Assembly (NCBI RefSeq): GCF_000819845.1
Contig: NZ_CDCG01000044.1
Span: forward strand, 1 to 64,000
From: Aeromonas enteropelogenes
GTDB taxonomy: Bacteria > Pseudomonadota > Gammaproteobacteria > Enterobacterales > Aeromonadaceae
Direction of reading: 5' to 3'
DNA: 64,000 bases
The notes beneath the pieces were generated by a model that was not told where the DNA came from, did not search any database, and worked only from the letters and a program-made list of their open reading frames with translations. Both the position numbers and the translations under genes were made by a program. Positions 16,802 through 25,862 of the stretch are shown here, piece after piece. Every line of letters begins with the position of its first letter. Within the stretch, counting starts at the first letter, position 1.

Positions 16802-16869
16802 GACACCCGCCGCCGCAAACCGCGCAGCCAACGGGTGTCGAAGGAGTGACAAAGGCCCTGGGGCCTTCA
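16802..16869 (-). promoter_or_regulatory. Two stem-loops between the TAXI receptor and permease genes
   Basis: Just after the receptor stop codon is a perfect palindrome (AAGGCCC TG GGGCCTT, 16853-16868). Further on is a 9-bp pair CGACACCCG / CGGGTGTCG with a 22-nt loop. Neither has a full T-run, so they should attenuate or protect the mRNA and let the receptor be made in excess over the permease. Confidence 0.55.
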
Positions 16870-16870
16870 A

Positions 16871-17842
16871 TCAGAGCCAGCCGCGCTCTTTGTAGTAGCG
16901 AGCAGCGCCTTCATGCAGCGGAGCGGAGAGCCCCACCTTGATCATGTCGGCTTCCTTCAGGTCGGCGAAGGCCGGGTGCAGGCGCTTGAAGCGGTCCAGG
17001 TTGTCAAACACGGATTTGACCAGCTGGTAGACCACTTCCGGATCGGTTTTGGCGCTGGTAGAGAGCACCGCCTTGCCACCGATGGACGGGGTCGGCTTGT
17101 CGCTGCCCTTGTAGAGGCCACCCGGGATCTCGGCCTTGGTGTAGTAGCTCTTCTCGGCCAGCAGCTTGTCGATGTCAGCGCCGGTGACCGGTACCAGTAC
17201 CGCATCCGTGGTGGTGGAGGCTTCCTGGATGGCACCGTTCGGGTGACCGACGAAGTAGCTCATGGCGTCGATGTTGTTGTCACCCAGCGCGGAAGCCTGC
17301 TCGGCCGGTTTCAGCTCGGAGACCAGACCGAAGTCGCTCTTCTTCCAGCCCTTGACCGCCATGATCTCTTCCATGGTGTCACGCTGGCCGGAGCCCGGGT
17401 TGCCGATGTTGACGCGCTTGCCTTTCAGATCGTCGAAGCCGGCGATCTTGGCGTCCTTGCGGGCCAGGATGGTGAACACTTCGCTCTGCAGGGAGAAGAC
17501 GGCACGGATGTCGTCCATGGCACCTTCGGCCTGGAACGGGGGCAGCCCTTTCATCGCCTTGTACTGGTGGTCGGACTGCATGATGCCGAAGTTGAATTCG
17601 CCGCTGCGAATGCCGTTGACGTTGGCGACACCGCCGCCGCTGGCCGGGGCGTTGCACTTGATCTCATGCTCGGTGGAACCACGATTGAGGAAGCGGCAGA
17701 TAGACTGACCTGCCACATAATAGACGCCGGTTTGACCGCCGGTGCCGATGGTCACGAAGCGCTCCTGCGCCTGTACCGGACCACCAAATGATACGCCGAC
17801 CAGAGCAGCCGACAGTGCGCACGCCAAGGATAATCCTTTCAT
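16871..17842 (-). CDS. TAXI-family TRAP transporter solute-binding protein
   Basis: 323 residues with a signal peptide (MKGLSLACALSAALVGVSFG..VQA, cleavage about residue 25). The TAXI signatures are FVTIGTGGQTGVYYVAGQSICRFLNR, RSGEFNFGIMQSDHQYKAM and GKRVNIGNPGSGQRDTMEEIM. It delivers the ligand to the fused permease encoded 85 nt downstream. The start at 17842 has AAGGGAG 5 nt upstream. The ligand is not predictable; characterised TAXI relatives bind glutamate, glutamine or 2-oxoglutarate. Confidence 0.93.
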   Translation of the reverse strand: MKGLSLACALSAALVGVSFGGPVQAQERFVTIGTGGQTGVYYVAGQSICRFLNRGSTEHEIKCNAPASGGGVANVNGIRSGEFNFGIMQSDHQYKAMKGLPPFQAEGAMDDIRAVFSLQSEVFTILARKDAKIAGFDDLKGKRVNIGNPGSGQRDTMEEIMAVKGWKKSDFGLVSELKPAEQASALGDNNIDAMSYFVGHPNGAIQEASTTTDAVLVPVTGADIDKLLAEKSYYTKAEIPGGLYKGSDKPTPSIGGKAVLSTSAKTDPEVVYQLVKSVFDNLDRFKRLHPAFADLKEADMIKVGLSAPLHEGAARYYKERGWL

Positions 17843-18256
17843 TTTTTCTCCCTTTTCTTGGATTTGGTTTACCCGATCCGCGGGTAAATTGATGGTAAGC
17901 CCGTTCTGCGCCGGGTTTGCCATTACTTCATGTGTGCTGCATGACAAGGGCGGGATCCTGGGTGCCCTTGCCTGCGGTCATCGCGTCCTGCGGTGACTGT
18001 CGTGGCGTCCTGCCACCGGGGGTATTTGGCCAATAGCAGGCCGGATAAAAAGTTGTAAGCACTCCGATTAAGCACATTTTGCCAACATAAATCAAACTAA
18101 ATGGCAAACTAACGGAGTTAAATCTCGAGAAACATGACCGCGATCATTCATTTCCCTGTTGCAGATTAAGGGGAGTCGACGCGAAATGGAAGAGAGAAAA
18201 AGAGAGTCTGGATTCTTTTGTAGCCCTTGCGTGGCAAGGGCTACCGTGAAATGGAC
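17843..18256. other. 414-nt upstream region of the TAXI-TRAP operon
   Basis: This region is non-coding. It holds a CAAGGGC/GCCCTTG pair (17947-17970) in the likely 5' UTR and nested inverted repeats (outer ACTCCG 18061-18066 with CGGAGT 18113-18118; inner TTTGCCA 18078-18084 with TGGCAAA 18102-18108). An AT-rich promoter-like stretch lies between them. The nested repeats are candidate operators. Confidence 0.5.
18220..18244. terminator. Stem-loop after the oligopeptidase gene
   Basis: A perfect 11-bp stem (GTAGCCCTTGC, loop GTG, GCAAGGGCTAC) lies 12 nt after the stop codon. It is followed by A-rich rather than T-rich sequence on the minus strand, so it is at best an imperfect terminator or a 3'-end stabiliser. 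Confidence 0.5.
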
Positions 18257-20398
18257 TCAGGGGGCCGGGTTGGCCAGATCCAGAATAAAGGCGTACTCCA
18301 GGGCTATATCCTCATAGGCCTTGAAGCGGCCGGACTTGCCACCGTGGCCGGCATCCATGTCGGTATTCAGCAACAACTTGTTATCATCCGTCTTCAGCTC
18401 CCGCAGCTTGGCCACCCACTTGGCAGGCTCCCAATACTGCACCTGGGAGTCATGCAGCCCGGTGGTGATCAGCAGATTGGGGTAGGTCTGGGCCTTGACC
18501 TGATCGTAGGGGCTGTAGGACTTCATGTAGTCGTAGTAGCGCTTCTGGTTCGGGTTGCCCCACTCGTCGTACTCGCCAGTGGTGAGGGGGATGGACTCGT
18601 CCAGCATGGTGGTGACCACGTCGACGAACGGCACCTGGGCCACTACGCCGCGATAGAGCTGGGGCGCCTGATTGATCACTGCCCCCATCAGCAGGCCGCC
18701 GGCGCTGCCTCCCATGGCATAGACCTGATCTTTGGCGCTATAGCCCTGTGCCACCAGTGACTCGGTGACGTCGATGAAGTCGTTGAAGGTATTCTGTTTT
18801 TTCAACAGCTTGCCATCTTCGTACCAGTGGCGGCCCAGCTCCTCACCGCCACGGATGTGGGCGATGGCGTAGACGAAGCCCCGATCCAGCAGGCTCAGGC
18901 GGGAGCTGCTGAAGTCGGGATCCATGCTGGCACCGTAGGAACCATAGCCGTAGACCAGCAAGGGGGTCTGGCCATTTTTCTTGAACTTGTCCTTGCGATA
19001 GACCAGCGAGACCGGCACGGCCACGCCGTCCCGGGCGGTCACCCAGAGCCGCTCACTGGCGTACTGCTCCGCCTTGAAGCCCGCCACCGGTTGCTGCTTG
19101 AGCAGGGTGCGCTTGCCGCTGGCCATGTCGAGCTCATAGGTGGATGAGGGCGTGGTCATGGAGGAGTAGCCATAGCGCAGGGCGCTGGTCTCCGGCTCCG
19201 GGTTGTAGGCGAGCCAGGTGACGTAGGCCGGGTCGTCGAAGGCGATCTCTTTCTGCTCGCCGCTCTGCCAGTTGATCTGGCGCAGCCGGGTCAGCCCCTG
19301 GTTGCGCTCTTCCACCACCAGCCAGTCCCGGAACAGGGCGTAGCTCTCCAGCAGCACGTCGGGATTGGGGGCGATCACCGGCTTCCAGCGATCCACCGGG
19401 CTCTCTTTGGTCTCGTACAGGCCGAAGTTCTTGCCGTCCTTGTTGGAGCGCACATAGAAGCGGCCACGGTAGTGATCCAGGGTGTATTCGTGATCTACCT
19501 TGCGCGGCAGGAACAGACGGGGTGCCTGCTCCGGCACGTTGGCATCGATGAGGCGCGCCTCGCCGGTGGTGGTGCTGGAGAGATTGATGACGATGAAGTC
19601 TTCCGAGGTAGTGGCGTAGAGGCTGACGTAGAAGCTGTCGTCCTTCTCCTCATAGACCAGCTCATCCCTGGCCGGATCCGTGCCCAGGGTGTGGCGATAG
19701 ACCTGATAGGGCAGCAGGGTCTTGGGGTGCTTGCGTACGTAGAACACCGTTTTGCTGTCGTTGGCCCACACCAGGTTGCCCGAGGTGTTCTCCAGGGTAT
19801 CCGCGGCCCACTTGCCGCTCTCCAGATCGAGGAACTGGATCCGGTACTGGCGGCGGGAGAGGTAATCTTCCGCCACCGCCAGCCAGCGGTTGTTGCGGCT
19901 CACTTCCAGCGCCCCAAGGGCGTAAAATTCGTGCCCTTCGGCCCGCTGGTTGCTGTCGAGCAGCAGCTTGGAATCCTGCTCTCCCAGCTTGGTGCGCGAA
20001 TAGATGCCGTACTCCTTGCCCGGCTCGTAACGGGTCTGGTAGCGGTAGCCGTTCTTCACGTAGGGGACGGATTCGTCTTGCTGGGGAATACGGGCCACCA
20101 TCTCCTTATAGAGGGTTTCACGCAGCGCCTTGGTCGGCTGGAGCATGGCCTCGGTGTAGGCATTTTCGGCCTTGAGGTAGGCCAGCACCTCGGGATCCTG
20201 ACGATCGTCATCGCGCAGCCAGTAGTAGTTATCGACCCGGGTATCCCCGTGTTTCTTCAGCGTATGCGGGTGTTTGGCGGCAACGGGGGGTTGGACAGGG
20301 ATTTCGCTTCTCGGCATGGCAGACTCTTGGTTGGCATAGGAACAGGGAACGGCTGTCAGACAGGCTAGCAGCAGAATCCCTCGAGAAAAGGGGAACAT
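18257..20398 (-). CDS. ptrB: Oligopeptidase B (S9A), apparently exported
   Basis: 713 residues: an N-terminal beta-propeller (about 85-430) and a C-terminal alpha/beta hydrolase. The catalytic triad can be read: Ser565 in GGSAGG, Asp650 in LHDSQV, His685 in DAGHGG. Oligopeptidase B cuts peptides after Arg or Lys. Unlike cytosolic E. coli PtrB, this protein starts with a signal peptide ([22 protein letters not shown], cleaved before NQES). The start at 20398 has AAGGATGCGAC before it, supporting the longer form. A cytosolic form from the Met at residue 28 is possible. Confidence 0.9.
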   Translation of the reverse strand: MFPFSRGILLLACLTAVPCSYANQESAMPRSEIPVQPPVAAKHPHTLKKHGDTRVDNYYWLRDDDRQDPEVLAYLKAENAYTEAMLQPTKALRETLYKEMVARIPQQDESVPYVKNGYRYQTRYEPGKEYGIYSRTKLGEQDSKLLLDSNQRAEGHEFYALGALEVSRNNRWLAVAEDYLSRRQYRIQFLDLESGKWAADTLENTSGNLVWANDSKTVFYVRKHPKTLLPYQVYRHTLGTDPARDELVYEEKDDSFYVSLYATTSEDFIVINLSSTTTGEARLIDANVPEQAPRLFLPRKVDHEYTLDHYRGRFYVRSNKDGKNFGLYETKESPVDRWKPVIAPNPDVLLESYALFRDWLVVEERNQGLTRLRQINWQSGEQKEIAFDDPAYVTWLAYNPEPETSALRYGYSSMTTPSSTYELDMASGKRTLLKQQPVAGFKAEQYASERLWVTARDGVAVPVSLVYRKDKFKKNGQTPLLVYGYGSYGASMDPDFSSSRLSLLDRGFVYAIAHIRGGEELGRHWYEDGKLLKKQNTFNDFIDVTESLVAQGYSAKDQVYAMGGSAGGLLMGAVINQAPQLYRGVVAQVPFVDVVTTMLDESIPLTTGEYDEWGNPNQKRYYDYMKSYSPYDQVKAQTYPNLLITTGLHDSQVQYWEPAKWVAKLRELKTDDNKLLLNTDMDAGHGGKSGRFKAYEDIALEYAFILDLANPAP

Positions 20399-20522
20399 GT
20401 CGCATCCTTTGCGCGTTAACAGGGTTGGCGAACCGGCGTATCGGCTCCTTGAACTGGCCAACAATCTGCCCCTTGTCGCCGGTGGTTGCAAGCAGTCCCT
20501 TGTTATCGCAGGAAAAACCATC

Positions 20523-20552
20523 AAAAAAGGCCGCTATCTCGCGATAGCGGCC
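20523..20552 (-). terminator. Terminator of the DUF411 gene
   Basis: On the minus strand: a perfect 10-bp stem GGCCGCTATC / GATAGCGGCC with a 4-nt loop, followed by TTTTTT. It is 80 nt beyond the DUF411 stop. Confidence 0.85.
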
Positions 20553-20633
20553 TCTTCTCTGGCCATGAGCGACAAGGGTCCGCTCAGGTGTGCCTCACAT
20601 GATGGGGGAGTGCCGGTTCATGGCCAGTATCCG

Positions 20634-21065
20634 TCAGCCGGGATAGCTCGACCAGACTCTGGTCGTGCCCTCGTTGCTGATGCTCAGCACCTGGTAGGGT
20701 TGGCCCGGAATGTCCATGCCGGGGGCGCTCTGTGGCATACCCGGAATGGTCAGGCCGCGGATCGCCGGCTTCTCTTTGAGCAGCTTCTTCACATCGGCGG
20801 CGGGCACGTGTCCCTCGATCACATAGCCGTTGACCACCCCGGTGTGGCAGGAGGCCAGTTGCGGGGCGATGCCGTATTTCTGTTTGACCGGTTCAAGCTG
20901 TTCGGTTTCGATGACCTCGAGTTCGAAGCCATTCTCTTCCATGTGCTTGTTCCAGGCCTGGCAGCAGCCGCAATATTTGGATTTGTAGACGGTCATTTTC
21001 TCGGCCGCGAGAGCGGAAAAGCTGACGGTGCCGGCCAGCAGGGCCAGCAGCAGGGATTTGTACAT
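20634..21065 (-). CDS. DUF411 periplasmic metal-binding protein
   Basis: 143 residues. A signal peptide (MYKSLLLALLAGTVSFSALA) is followed by the DUF411 core: MTVYKSKYCGCCQAWNKHMEENGF with the CGCC metal site, then APQLASCHTGVVNGYVIEGHVPA. The family includes copper and silver resistance proteins and binds copper through the Cys and His residues. The ribosome binding site GAGGTG is 5 nt upstream. It lies 48 nt downstream of another small exported Cys protein and may be co-transcribed with it. Confidence 0.88.
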   Translation of the reverse strand: MYKSLLLALLAGTVSFSALAAEKMTVYKSKYCGCCQAWNKHMEENGFELEVIETEQLEPVKQKYGIAPQLASCHTGVVNGYVIEGHVPAADVKKLLKEKPAIRGLTIPGMPQSAPGMDIPGQPYQVLSISNEGTTRVWSSYPG

Positions 21066-21113
21066 AACTCACCTCAGATTGAATAAAACATGCCCAAAAA
21101 CAGGGATTTTGAC

Positions 21114-21437
21114 TCAAGTCCGGGTGCGGGGAGGGCGCTCCAGCCGTTCTGCCGGAGCGTCCGGCATGAACAGGGAAGGGGGGAGGAAATCCGGGGTATC
21201 GGGTTCCAGCATGGCCACCGTCAGGCTGTCATTGCCGAGCACCGTCATCGAGAGCGCCGAAGTAAAGCTGCCGCACGGCATGGCTTTCTCCAGGGTGCGC
21301 TCGCTCTGGCTGCAGTGGCTGCTCAGGGTACAGAGGTCGGTCGCGGCCCGGCTGCCAAACGACATCAATACCAGCACCAGACTCCACAGGGGGAGCCAGC
21401 GACGGGCATGAGCGAGTTGGCGACGAGTGAGAACCAT
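21114..21437 (-). CDS. Small exported protein, 107 aa, unknown
   Basis: An N-terminal basic stretch and hydrophobic segment (WLPLWSLVLVLMSFGSRA) form a signal peptide, and three cysteines follow within about 20 residues (LCTLSSHCSQS..AMPCGSF). The Pro-rich tail (DTPDFLPPSLFMPDAPAERLERPPR) is low in complexity. It is on the same strand and 48 nt upstream of the DUF411 gene, which suggests a shared metal-related role, but I recognise no family. The ribosome binding site is weak. Confidence 0.6.
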   Translation of the reverse strand: MVLTRRQLAHARRWLPLWSLVLVLMSFGSRAATDLCTLSSHCSQSERTLEKAMPCGSFTSALSMTVLGNDSLTVAMLEPDTPDFLPPSLFMPDAPAERLERPPRTRT

Positions 21438-21484
21438 GGAACGACTCTGACGAAATTGGGGCGTTATGGTAACCCTGTGCCAGG

Positions 21485-21505
21485 GGGGAGGGTCAAGCCC
21501 TCCCC
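21485..21505 (-). terminator. Stem-loop after the SDR gene
   Basis: GGGGAGGG, loop TCAAG, CCCTCCCC lies 20 nt after the SDR stop. The stem is strong but there is no T-run, so it is only a probable terminator. Confidence 0.5.
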
Positions 21506-21525
21506 GCCGTTCCGGTCAGGCTGGA

Positions 21526-22248
21526 TTAAGGTTGCTGACGAGTTGCCGCCAGCACGATTTCACGCACGCAGACGTTGGCAGGCTGGTTCCAGGCATAGAG
21601 CACAGCCTCGGCGATCACCTCGGGTGCGATCACGCCACCCATCTGCTCTTTCCAGTCGTGGTAACCGGCCTTGATGCTCTCGTCCGTGGTGTGGCTGAGC
21701 AGCTCGGTCTCCACCGCTCCCGGGGCGATAGTCACCATCCGCACCCCCAGATCGGCCACCTCTTCCCGGATGTTCTCGGTCAGGGCGTGAACCGCGAACT
21801 TGGTGGCGCAGTAGGCGGCATGGTTCGGGAAGGTCTTGCGACCGGCGATGGAGCTGATGTTGATGATGGTGCCGCTGCGGCGTTCCTTCATCCCGGCCAG
21901 CACCCCATGGATGCCGTTCAGCACGCCCATTACGTTGATGTTGAGCATCTGCTGCCATTCGGCGGGATCCTGCACGTCGGCCTGACCCAGCAACATGACA
22001 CCGGCGTTGTTGACCAGGCAGCCCACCGGGCCGAATTGCGCCTCGGCCTGCTGAATGGCCGCCTTCATGGCGTTTGTATCGGTGACGTCGACCCCGATGC
22101 AGAGCGTATCGGGCAGGCCCAGGGCCTGCATGGGCTCGACCCGGCGGGCCAGCAGCAGTAGCGGGTGGCCGGCGGCGGAGAAGGCGCGGGCGATGGCGGC
22201 ACCGATCCCGGCGGAGGCACCGGTGATCACGACGAGGGACTTGGACAT
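21526..22248 (-). CDS. SDR-family oxidoreductase
   Basis: 240 residues, a classical short-chain dehydrogenase. It has the cofactor motif TGASAGIG (about residues 8-15), NNAG, and the catalytic Ser..Tyr-x-x-x-Lys (ISSIAGRKTFPNHAAYCATK). The absence of an acidic residue after the second strand, with ARR instead, suggests NADPH. The start at 22248 has AAGGAAACATC upstream. The substrate is unknown. It diverges from a LysR gene across a 142-nt gap, a common arrangement for an inducible oxidoreductase. Confidence 0.9.
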   Translation of the reverse strand: MSKSLVVITGASAGIGAAIARAFSAAGHPLLLLARRVEPMQALGLPDTLCIGVDVTDTNAMKAAIQQAEAQFGPVGCLVNNAGVMLLGQADVQDPAEWQQMLNINVMGVLNGIHGVLAGMKERRSGTIINISSIAGRKTFPNHAAYCATKFAVHALTENIREEVADLGVRMVTIAPGAVETELLSHTTDESIKAGYHDWKEQMGGVIAPEVIAEAVLYAWNQPANVCVREIVLAATRQQP

Positions 22249-22390
22249 GATGTTTCCTTCTGATTCGATGGTCGGTTTGGGCAAACAGACGGCTGGCCAG
22301 CACGCAGTGGAGTCACTATAGTCTCCGCATCCATCAGTGATAAATATTGTTTTCCGCTGGTTATCATCTGAAAAAACTATGGTTGGGCTT

Positions 22391-23233
22391 ATGCTGGATC
22401 TGAGATTGCTGCGTTTCTTCATCGCCATCTATGAAGAGAAGAACATCACGGCGGCGGCGGAGCGTTGCCACGTTAGCCAGCCCTCCCTCTCGGCGGGGTT
22501 GCGCCAGCTGGAAGAGGTGCTCGGTGACAGCCTCTTTATCCGGGGCAAGAAGGGGGTGGAGGCGAAGGAGCCGGCCCACTATCTCTATCCCCACGCGGTC
22601 AAGCTGGTGGAGGAGGCGCGCCGCCTGCCCGAGCTGTTTCGCCAGAAAGCGACGCGGGCGAGACTCAATATTGCCATCATGCCGGATCTGAGCCGACGTC
22701 GGGTGGCGGCTCTGCTACAGCGGGTGCAGGGGGTCTTGCCGGAGCTGGATCTCACCCTCTCCGACCAGGATAGCCCCGCCGATTGTCGTCTGACCCTGGA
22801 TGCCCTGCGCCGGGAAGACGAGATCTTCTTGCCGCTGTGGGAAGAGGATTATGTACTGTGTGTACCCACCGGCCACCCGCTGGCCAGTCGTCCGCGCATC
22901 GAGCTGGCAGAGCTGCAACACCATGATTTTATTGAGTGCCCGCCCTGCGAGGCCCATCAGCAGACCATAGGCCTGCTGGCCTGTGACCGGCTCACCCTCA
23001 ACCTGGTGGCCAAGGCCGAGAGCAAGGGGCTGGTGATGGCGTTGGTGCTGGCGGGAGTGGGGATCAGTTTTCTGCCCGATGGCTTGGTGGAGGATGAACC
23101 CGGATTGCAGACCCTGCCGGTGAATGGGCCGCGGATGTTTCGCCGGATCGGGCTCTGTTATCCTGCCCACCAGACCCTGAACCCGGCGATGCGTGAACTG
23201 ATCCCCGAGTTGGCAGGGTATGGCGCTTCCTGA
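22391..23233 (+). CDS. LysR-family regulator (OxyR/CynR-like N-terminus)
   Basis: About 280 residues. The HTH reads LDLRLLRFFIAIYEEKNITAAAERCHVSQPSLSAGLRQLEEVLGDSLFIRG; the effector domain contains CVPTGHPLASRPRIELAELQHHDFIECPPCEAH and GVGISFLPD. It is divergent from the SDR gene, which it probably controls. The start is either 22391 or the ATG 12 nt upstream, and neither has a good ribosome binding site. Confidence 0.86.
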   Translation: MLDLRLLRFFIAIYEEKNITAAAERCHVSQPSLSAGLRQLEEVLGDSLFIRGKKGVEAKEPAHYLYPHAVKLVEEARRLPELFRQKATRARLNIAIMPDLSRRRVAALLQRVQGVLPELDLTLSDQDSPADCRLTLDALRREDEIFLPLWEEDYVLCVPTGHPLASRPRIELAELQHHDFIECPPCEAHQQTIGLLACDRLTLNLVAKAESKGLVMALVLAGVGISFLPDGLVEDEPGLQTLPVNGPRMFRRIGLCYPAHQTLNPAMRELIPELAGYGAS

Positions 23234-23335
23234 TAAGGTCGCTTTCCCATGCATCTTCAGGATGTACCTTGTCGTCGCGCCCCTTTTTATCGATCGCGCC
23301 ATGCGCAGTGAGGCTTCTGTCCCGGTGGGCTTGTC

Positions 23336-23935
23336 ATGAAACGCATTCTGGTCATTTTTTCACATCCGGCCCTGCAGAGTTCCAGGGCCAACAAGCAGTT
23401 GCTGCAGGCCGTCGACGGTCTGGAAGGCGTGACCCTGCACGACCTCTATCACCACTATCCCGACATGTTCATCAATGTGAAACGGGAGCAGGCACTGCTA
23501 TCGGAGCACGACATCATCGTCTTCCAGCACCCCTTCTACTGGTACTCCTGCCCGGCCATCATGAAGGAGTGGATGGATCTGGTGCTGGAGTATGGCTACG
23601 CCTACGGCCCCGAGGCTCACGCCCTCAAGGGCAAGCAGTGGCTCAGCGCCATCACCACGGGCGGTGCCCCCGAATCCTACTGCAGCGAGGGCTACAACAG
23701 CCGTCCGCTGCTCGATTTCCTGCTGCCCTTTCAGCAGACCGCCACCCTGTGCGGCATGCACTGGCTGCCCCCCTTCGTACTCCACTCTTTTCACAAGATC
23801 CGGGATCCGGAGGCGTTGCGCCGCTGCGGCCAGGATTATCGTCAGCTCTTGTGCGCCCTGCGCGATGAGCAGCTGACCCCGGGGCAGCTGGCCGGGCGGC
23901 CCTATCTGCGGGATCTGCTGGAGGAGCTCTCATGA
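23336..23935 (+). CDS. kefG: KefF/KefG-type ancillary quinone oxidoreductase
   Basis: 199 residues with a flavodoxin-like fold of the NQO1/MdaB type (ILVIFSHPALQSSRANKQLL, DIIVFQHPFYWYSCPAIMKEWMDLVLEYGYAYG, ITTGGAPESY). It activates the Kef channel encoded 70 nt downstream; such subunits bind FMN and can reduce quinones. The N-terminal half is nearer to KefG (DLYHHYPDMFINVKREQALL, YSCPAIMKEW). The later part (TATLCGMHWLPPFVLHSF) is nearer to KefF, so the symbol is tentative. Confidence 0.82.
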   Translation: MKRILVIFSHPALQSSRANKQLLQAVDGLEGVTLHDLYHHYPDMFINVKREQALLSEHDIIVFQHPFYWYSCPAIMKEWMDLVLEYGYAYGPEAHALKGKQWLSAITTGGAPESYCSEGYNSRPLLDFLLPFQQTATLCGMHWLPPFVLHSFHKIRDPEALRRCGQDYRQLLCALRDEQLTPGQLAGRPYLRDLLEELS

Positions 23936-24005
23936 CAGGTATGCGATCCGGTCGTTGCCCCGGTATGCCCTCCCAGGGATCTGCCATCGCGTGGAGGATC
24001 CGCTG

Positions 24006-25862
24006 ATGGGACATGGTTTGCTGTTTGATGCCTTCATCTATCTCTCTGCTGCGGTGATCGCCGTGCCGCTGGCCAAGCGCTGGGGGTTGGGGTCCGTGCT
24101 CGGCTACCTGCTGGCGGGGATCATCATAGGCCCCTTCCTGCTGGGGTTGGTGGGTGAGCAAAAAGACGTGATGCACTTCGCCGAGTTTGGCGTAGTGCTG
24201 ATGTTGTTTCTGGTCGGGCTGGAGCTGCGCCCGGCCCTCTTGTGGCAGCTGAAGGGGCCGATCCTCGGTACCGGTGGCCTGCAGGTGCTGCTCACTACCG
24301 GCGCCCTGACCGGCGTGGCTTATCTTATCGGTCTGCCGCTGCAGCAGGGGCTAGCTATTGGTCTCATACTGGCGCTCTCTTCCACCGCCATCGTGCTGCA
24401 GAGCCTGCAGGAGCGAAAACTGATGCAGAGCGAGAGCGGCCGCTCCGCTTTTGCTGTATTGCTGTTCCAGGATATCGCCGTCATTCCCATCCTGGCGATT
24501 TTGCCGCTGCTGGCCATCGCGCCTGTGGTCAGCAATGGTGGCACCGAGCTGGCTGGCTGGCAGCATGGCCTGCTGGTAGTGGCCGCTATCTCCGGCATAG
24601 TGCTGGGTGGCCACTACCTGATGCGGCCGGTATTTCGCGCCATCGCCCAGTCCCATATGCGGGAGATCTTCGTCGCCGCGGCCCTGTTGCTGGTGATCGC
24701 CATCGCCGTGCTGATGGAGTCGGTGGGGCTTTCGCCTGCGCTGGGCTCCTTCCTCGCCGGCGTAGTATTGGCGGACAGCGAATATCGCCACGAGCTGGAG
24801 GCGGATATTGAGCCCTTCAAAGGCTTGCTGCTTGGCCTCTTCTTCATGTCGGTGGGGGCGGGGATCGACTTCGGTCTGTTTGCCGAACACCCCTTCCTGA
24901 TCCCGACCCTGGTGATCGGGCTGATGGTGCTCAAATGGCTGGTGCTGATGGCCCTTGGTTTTGCCATCCGCATCTCGCCGGGTCAGCGCTGGACCTTCGC
25001 GCTGGCACTGGCCCAGGGCGGGGAATTTGCCTTCGTGCTGTTTTCGTTCGCGGCCCAGAACAGGGTACTGCCCGGTGACACCATCTCATTGCTGACCCTG
25101 GTGGTGGCGCTCTCCATGGCACTGACTCCGCTGCTGTTGATCCTCAACGATCGGGTGATCCAGCCCTGGTTCGACTATCGCAACCAGGGGGATGTGCCGC
25201 AACACGAGCAGCCCGAGCTGGTGGAGCACCCGGTGATCATCGCGGGCTTCGGTCGCTTCGGCCAGATAGTGGGGCGCCTGCTGCACGGTCACGGCATAGG
25301 CACCACCATCCTCGAGCAGGATGCCAGCCAGATCGAGATGCTGCGAAAATATGGCTATCAGGTCTTCTATGGCGACGCCAGCCGGATCGATTTGCTCCAT
25401 GCCGCCGGCGCCCACAAGGCGAAGCTGCTGGTGCTCTCCATCAACGATACCGCCACCTCGCTGGCGGTGATCGAGATGGCCAGGAAACACTTCCCGCACC
25501 TCAAGATCCTCGCTCGTGCCCAGGATCGTCCCCATGCCCACGAGATCCTGCGCCACGGGGTCGACAGCGTCTATCGGGAAACTCTGGGATCTGCGGTGGA
25601 TCTGGGGGTGGAAGCTCTTACCCAGCTCGGCTTTCGGGCCAACCAGGCCTGGCGGGCGGGGCAGACCTTCAAGCAGCATGACAACTGGTTGCTGCGGGAG
25701 CAGGTGAACTACCTGGACGATGAACACACCTATATCAACAAGAGCCTGCAATACCGGGAGATCCTCTCCGATCTGTTGCAAGACGACGAGGAGGGGCAGG
25801 AGCGCATCCATGCCCACAACTGGAACAGCGGGCTACCCAACGACGACAAGGAAGCAAGATGA
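24006..25862 (+). CDS. kefB: Glutathione-gated K+ efflux channel, KefB/KefC family
   Basis: 618 residues: a CPA2 antiporter domain (about 1-380, 12-13 TM, with GVVLMLFLVGLELRP and the LLFQDIAVIPIL signature) and a C-terminal RCK/TrkA-N nucleotide domain (HPVIIAGFGRFGQIVGRLL, then DASQIEMLRKYGYQVFYGDAS). It is held closed by glutathione and opened by glutathione adducts, protecting against electrophiles by acidifying the cell. The start at 24006 has GGAGGATC upstream. Overlap with sirB2 (ATGA) and the preceding kefG suggest an operon. KefB versus KefC is not resolved. Confidence 0.9.
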   Translation: MGHGLLFDAFIYLSAAVIAVPLAKRWGLGSVLGYLLAGIIIGPFLLGLVGEQKDVMHFAEFGVVLMLFLVGLELRPALLWQLKGPILGTGGLQVLLTTGALTGVAYLIGLPLQQGLAIGLILALSSTAIVLQSLQERKLMQSESGRSAFAVLLFQDIAVIPILAILPLLAIAPVVSNGGTELAGWQHGLLVVAAISGIVLGGHYLMRPVFRAIAQSHMREIFVAAALLLVIAIAVLMESVGLSPALGSFLAGVVLADSEYRHELEADIEPFKGLLLGLFFMSVGAGIDFGLFAEHPFLIPTLVIGLMVLKWLVLMALGFAIRISPGQRWTFALALAQGGEFAFVLFSFAAQNRVLPGDTISLLTLVVALSMALTPLLLILNDRVIQPWFDYRNQGDVPQHEQPELVEHPVIIAGFGRFGQIVGRLLHGHGIGTTILEQDASQIEMLRKYGYQVFYGDASRIDLLHAAGAHKAKLLVLSINDTATSLAVIEMARKHFPHLKILARAQDRPHAHEILRHGVDSVYRETLGSAVDLGVEALTQLGFRANQAWRAGQTFKQHDNWLLREQVNYLDDEHTYINKSLQYREILSDLLQDDEEGQERIHAHNWNSGLPNDDKEAR

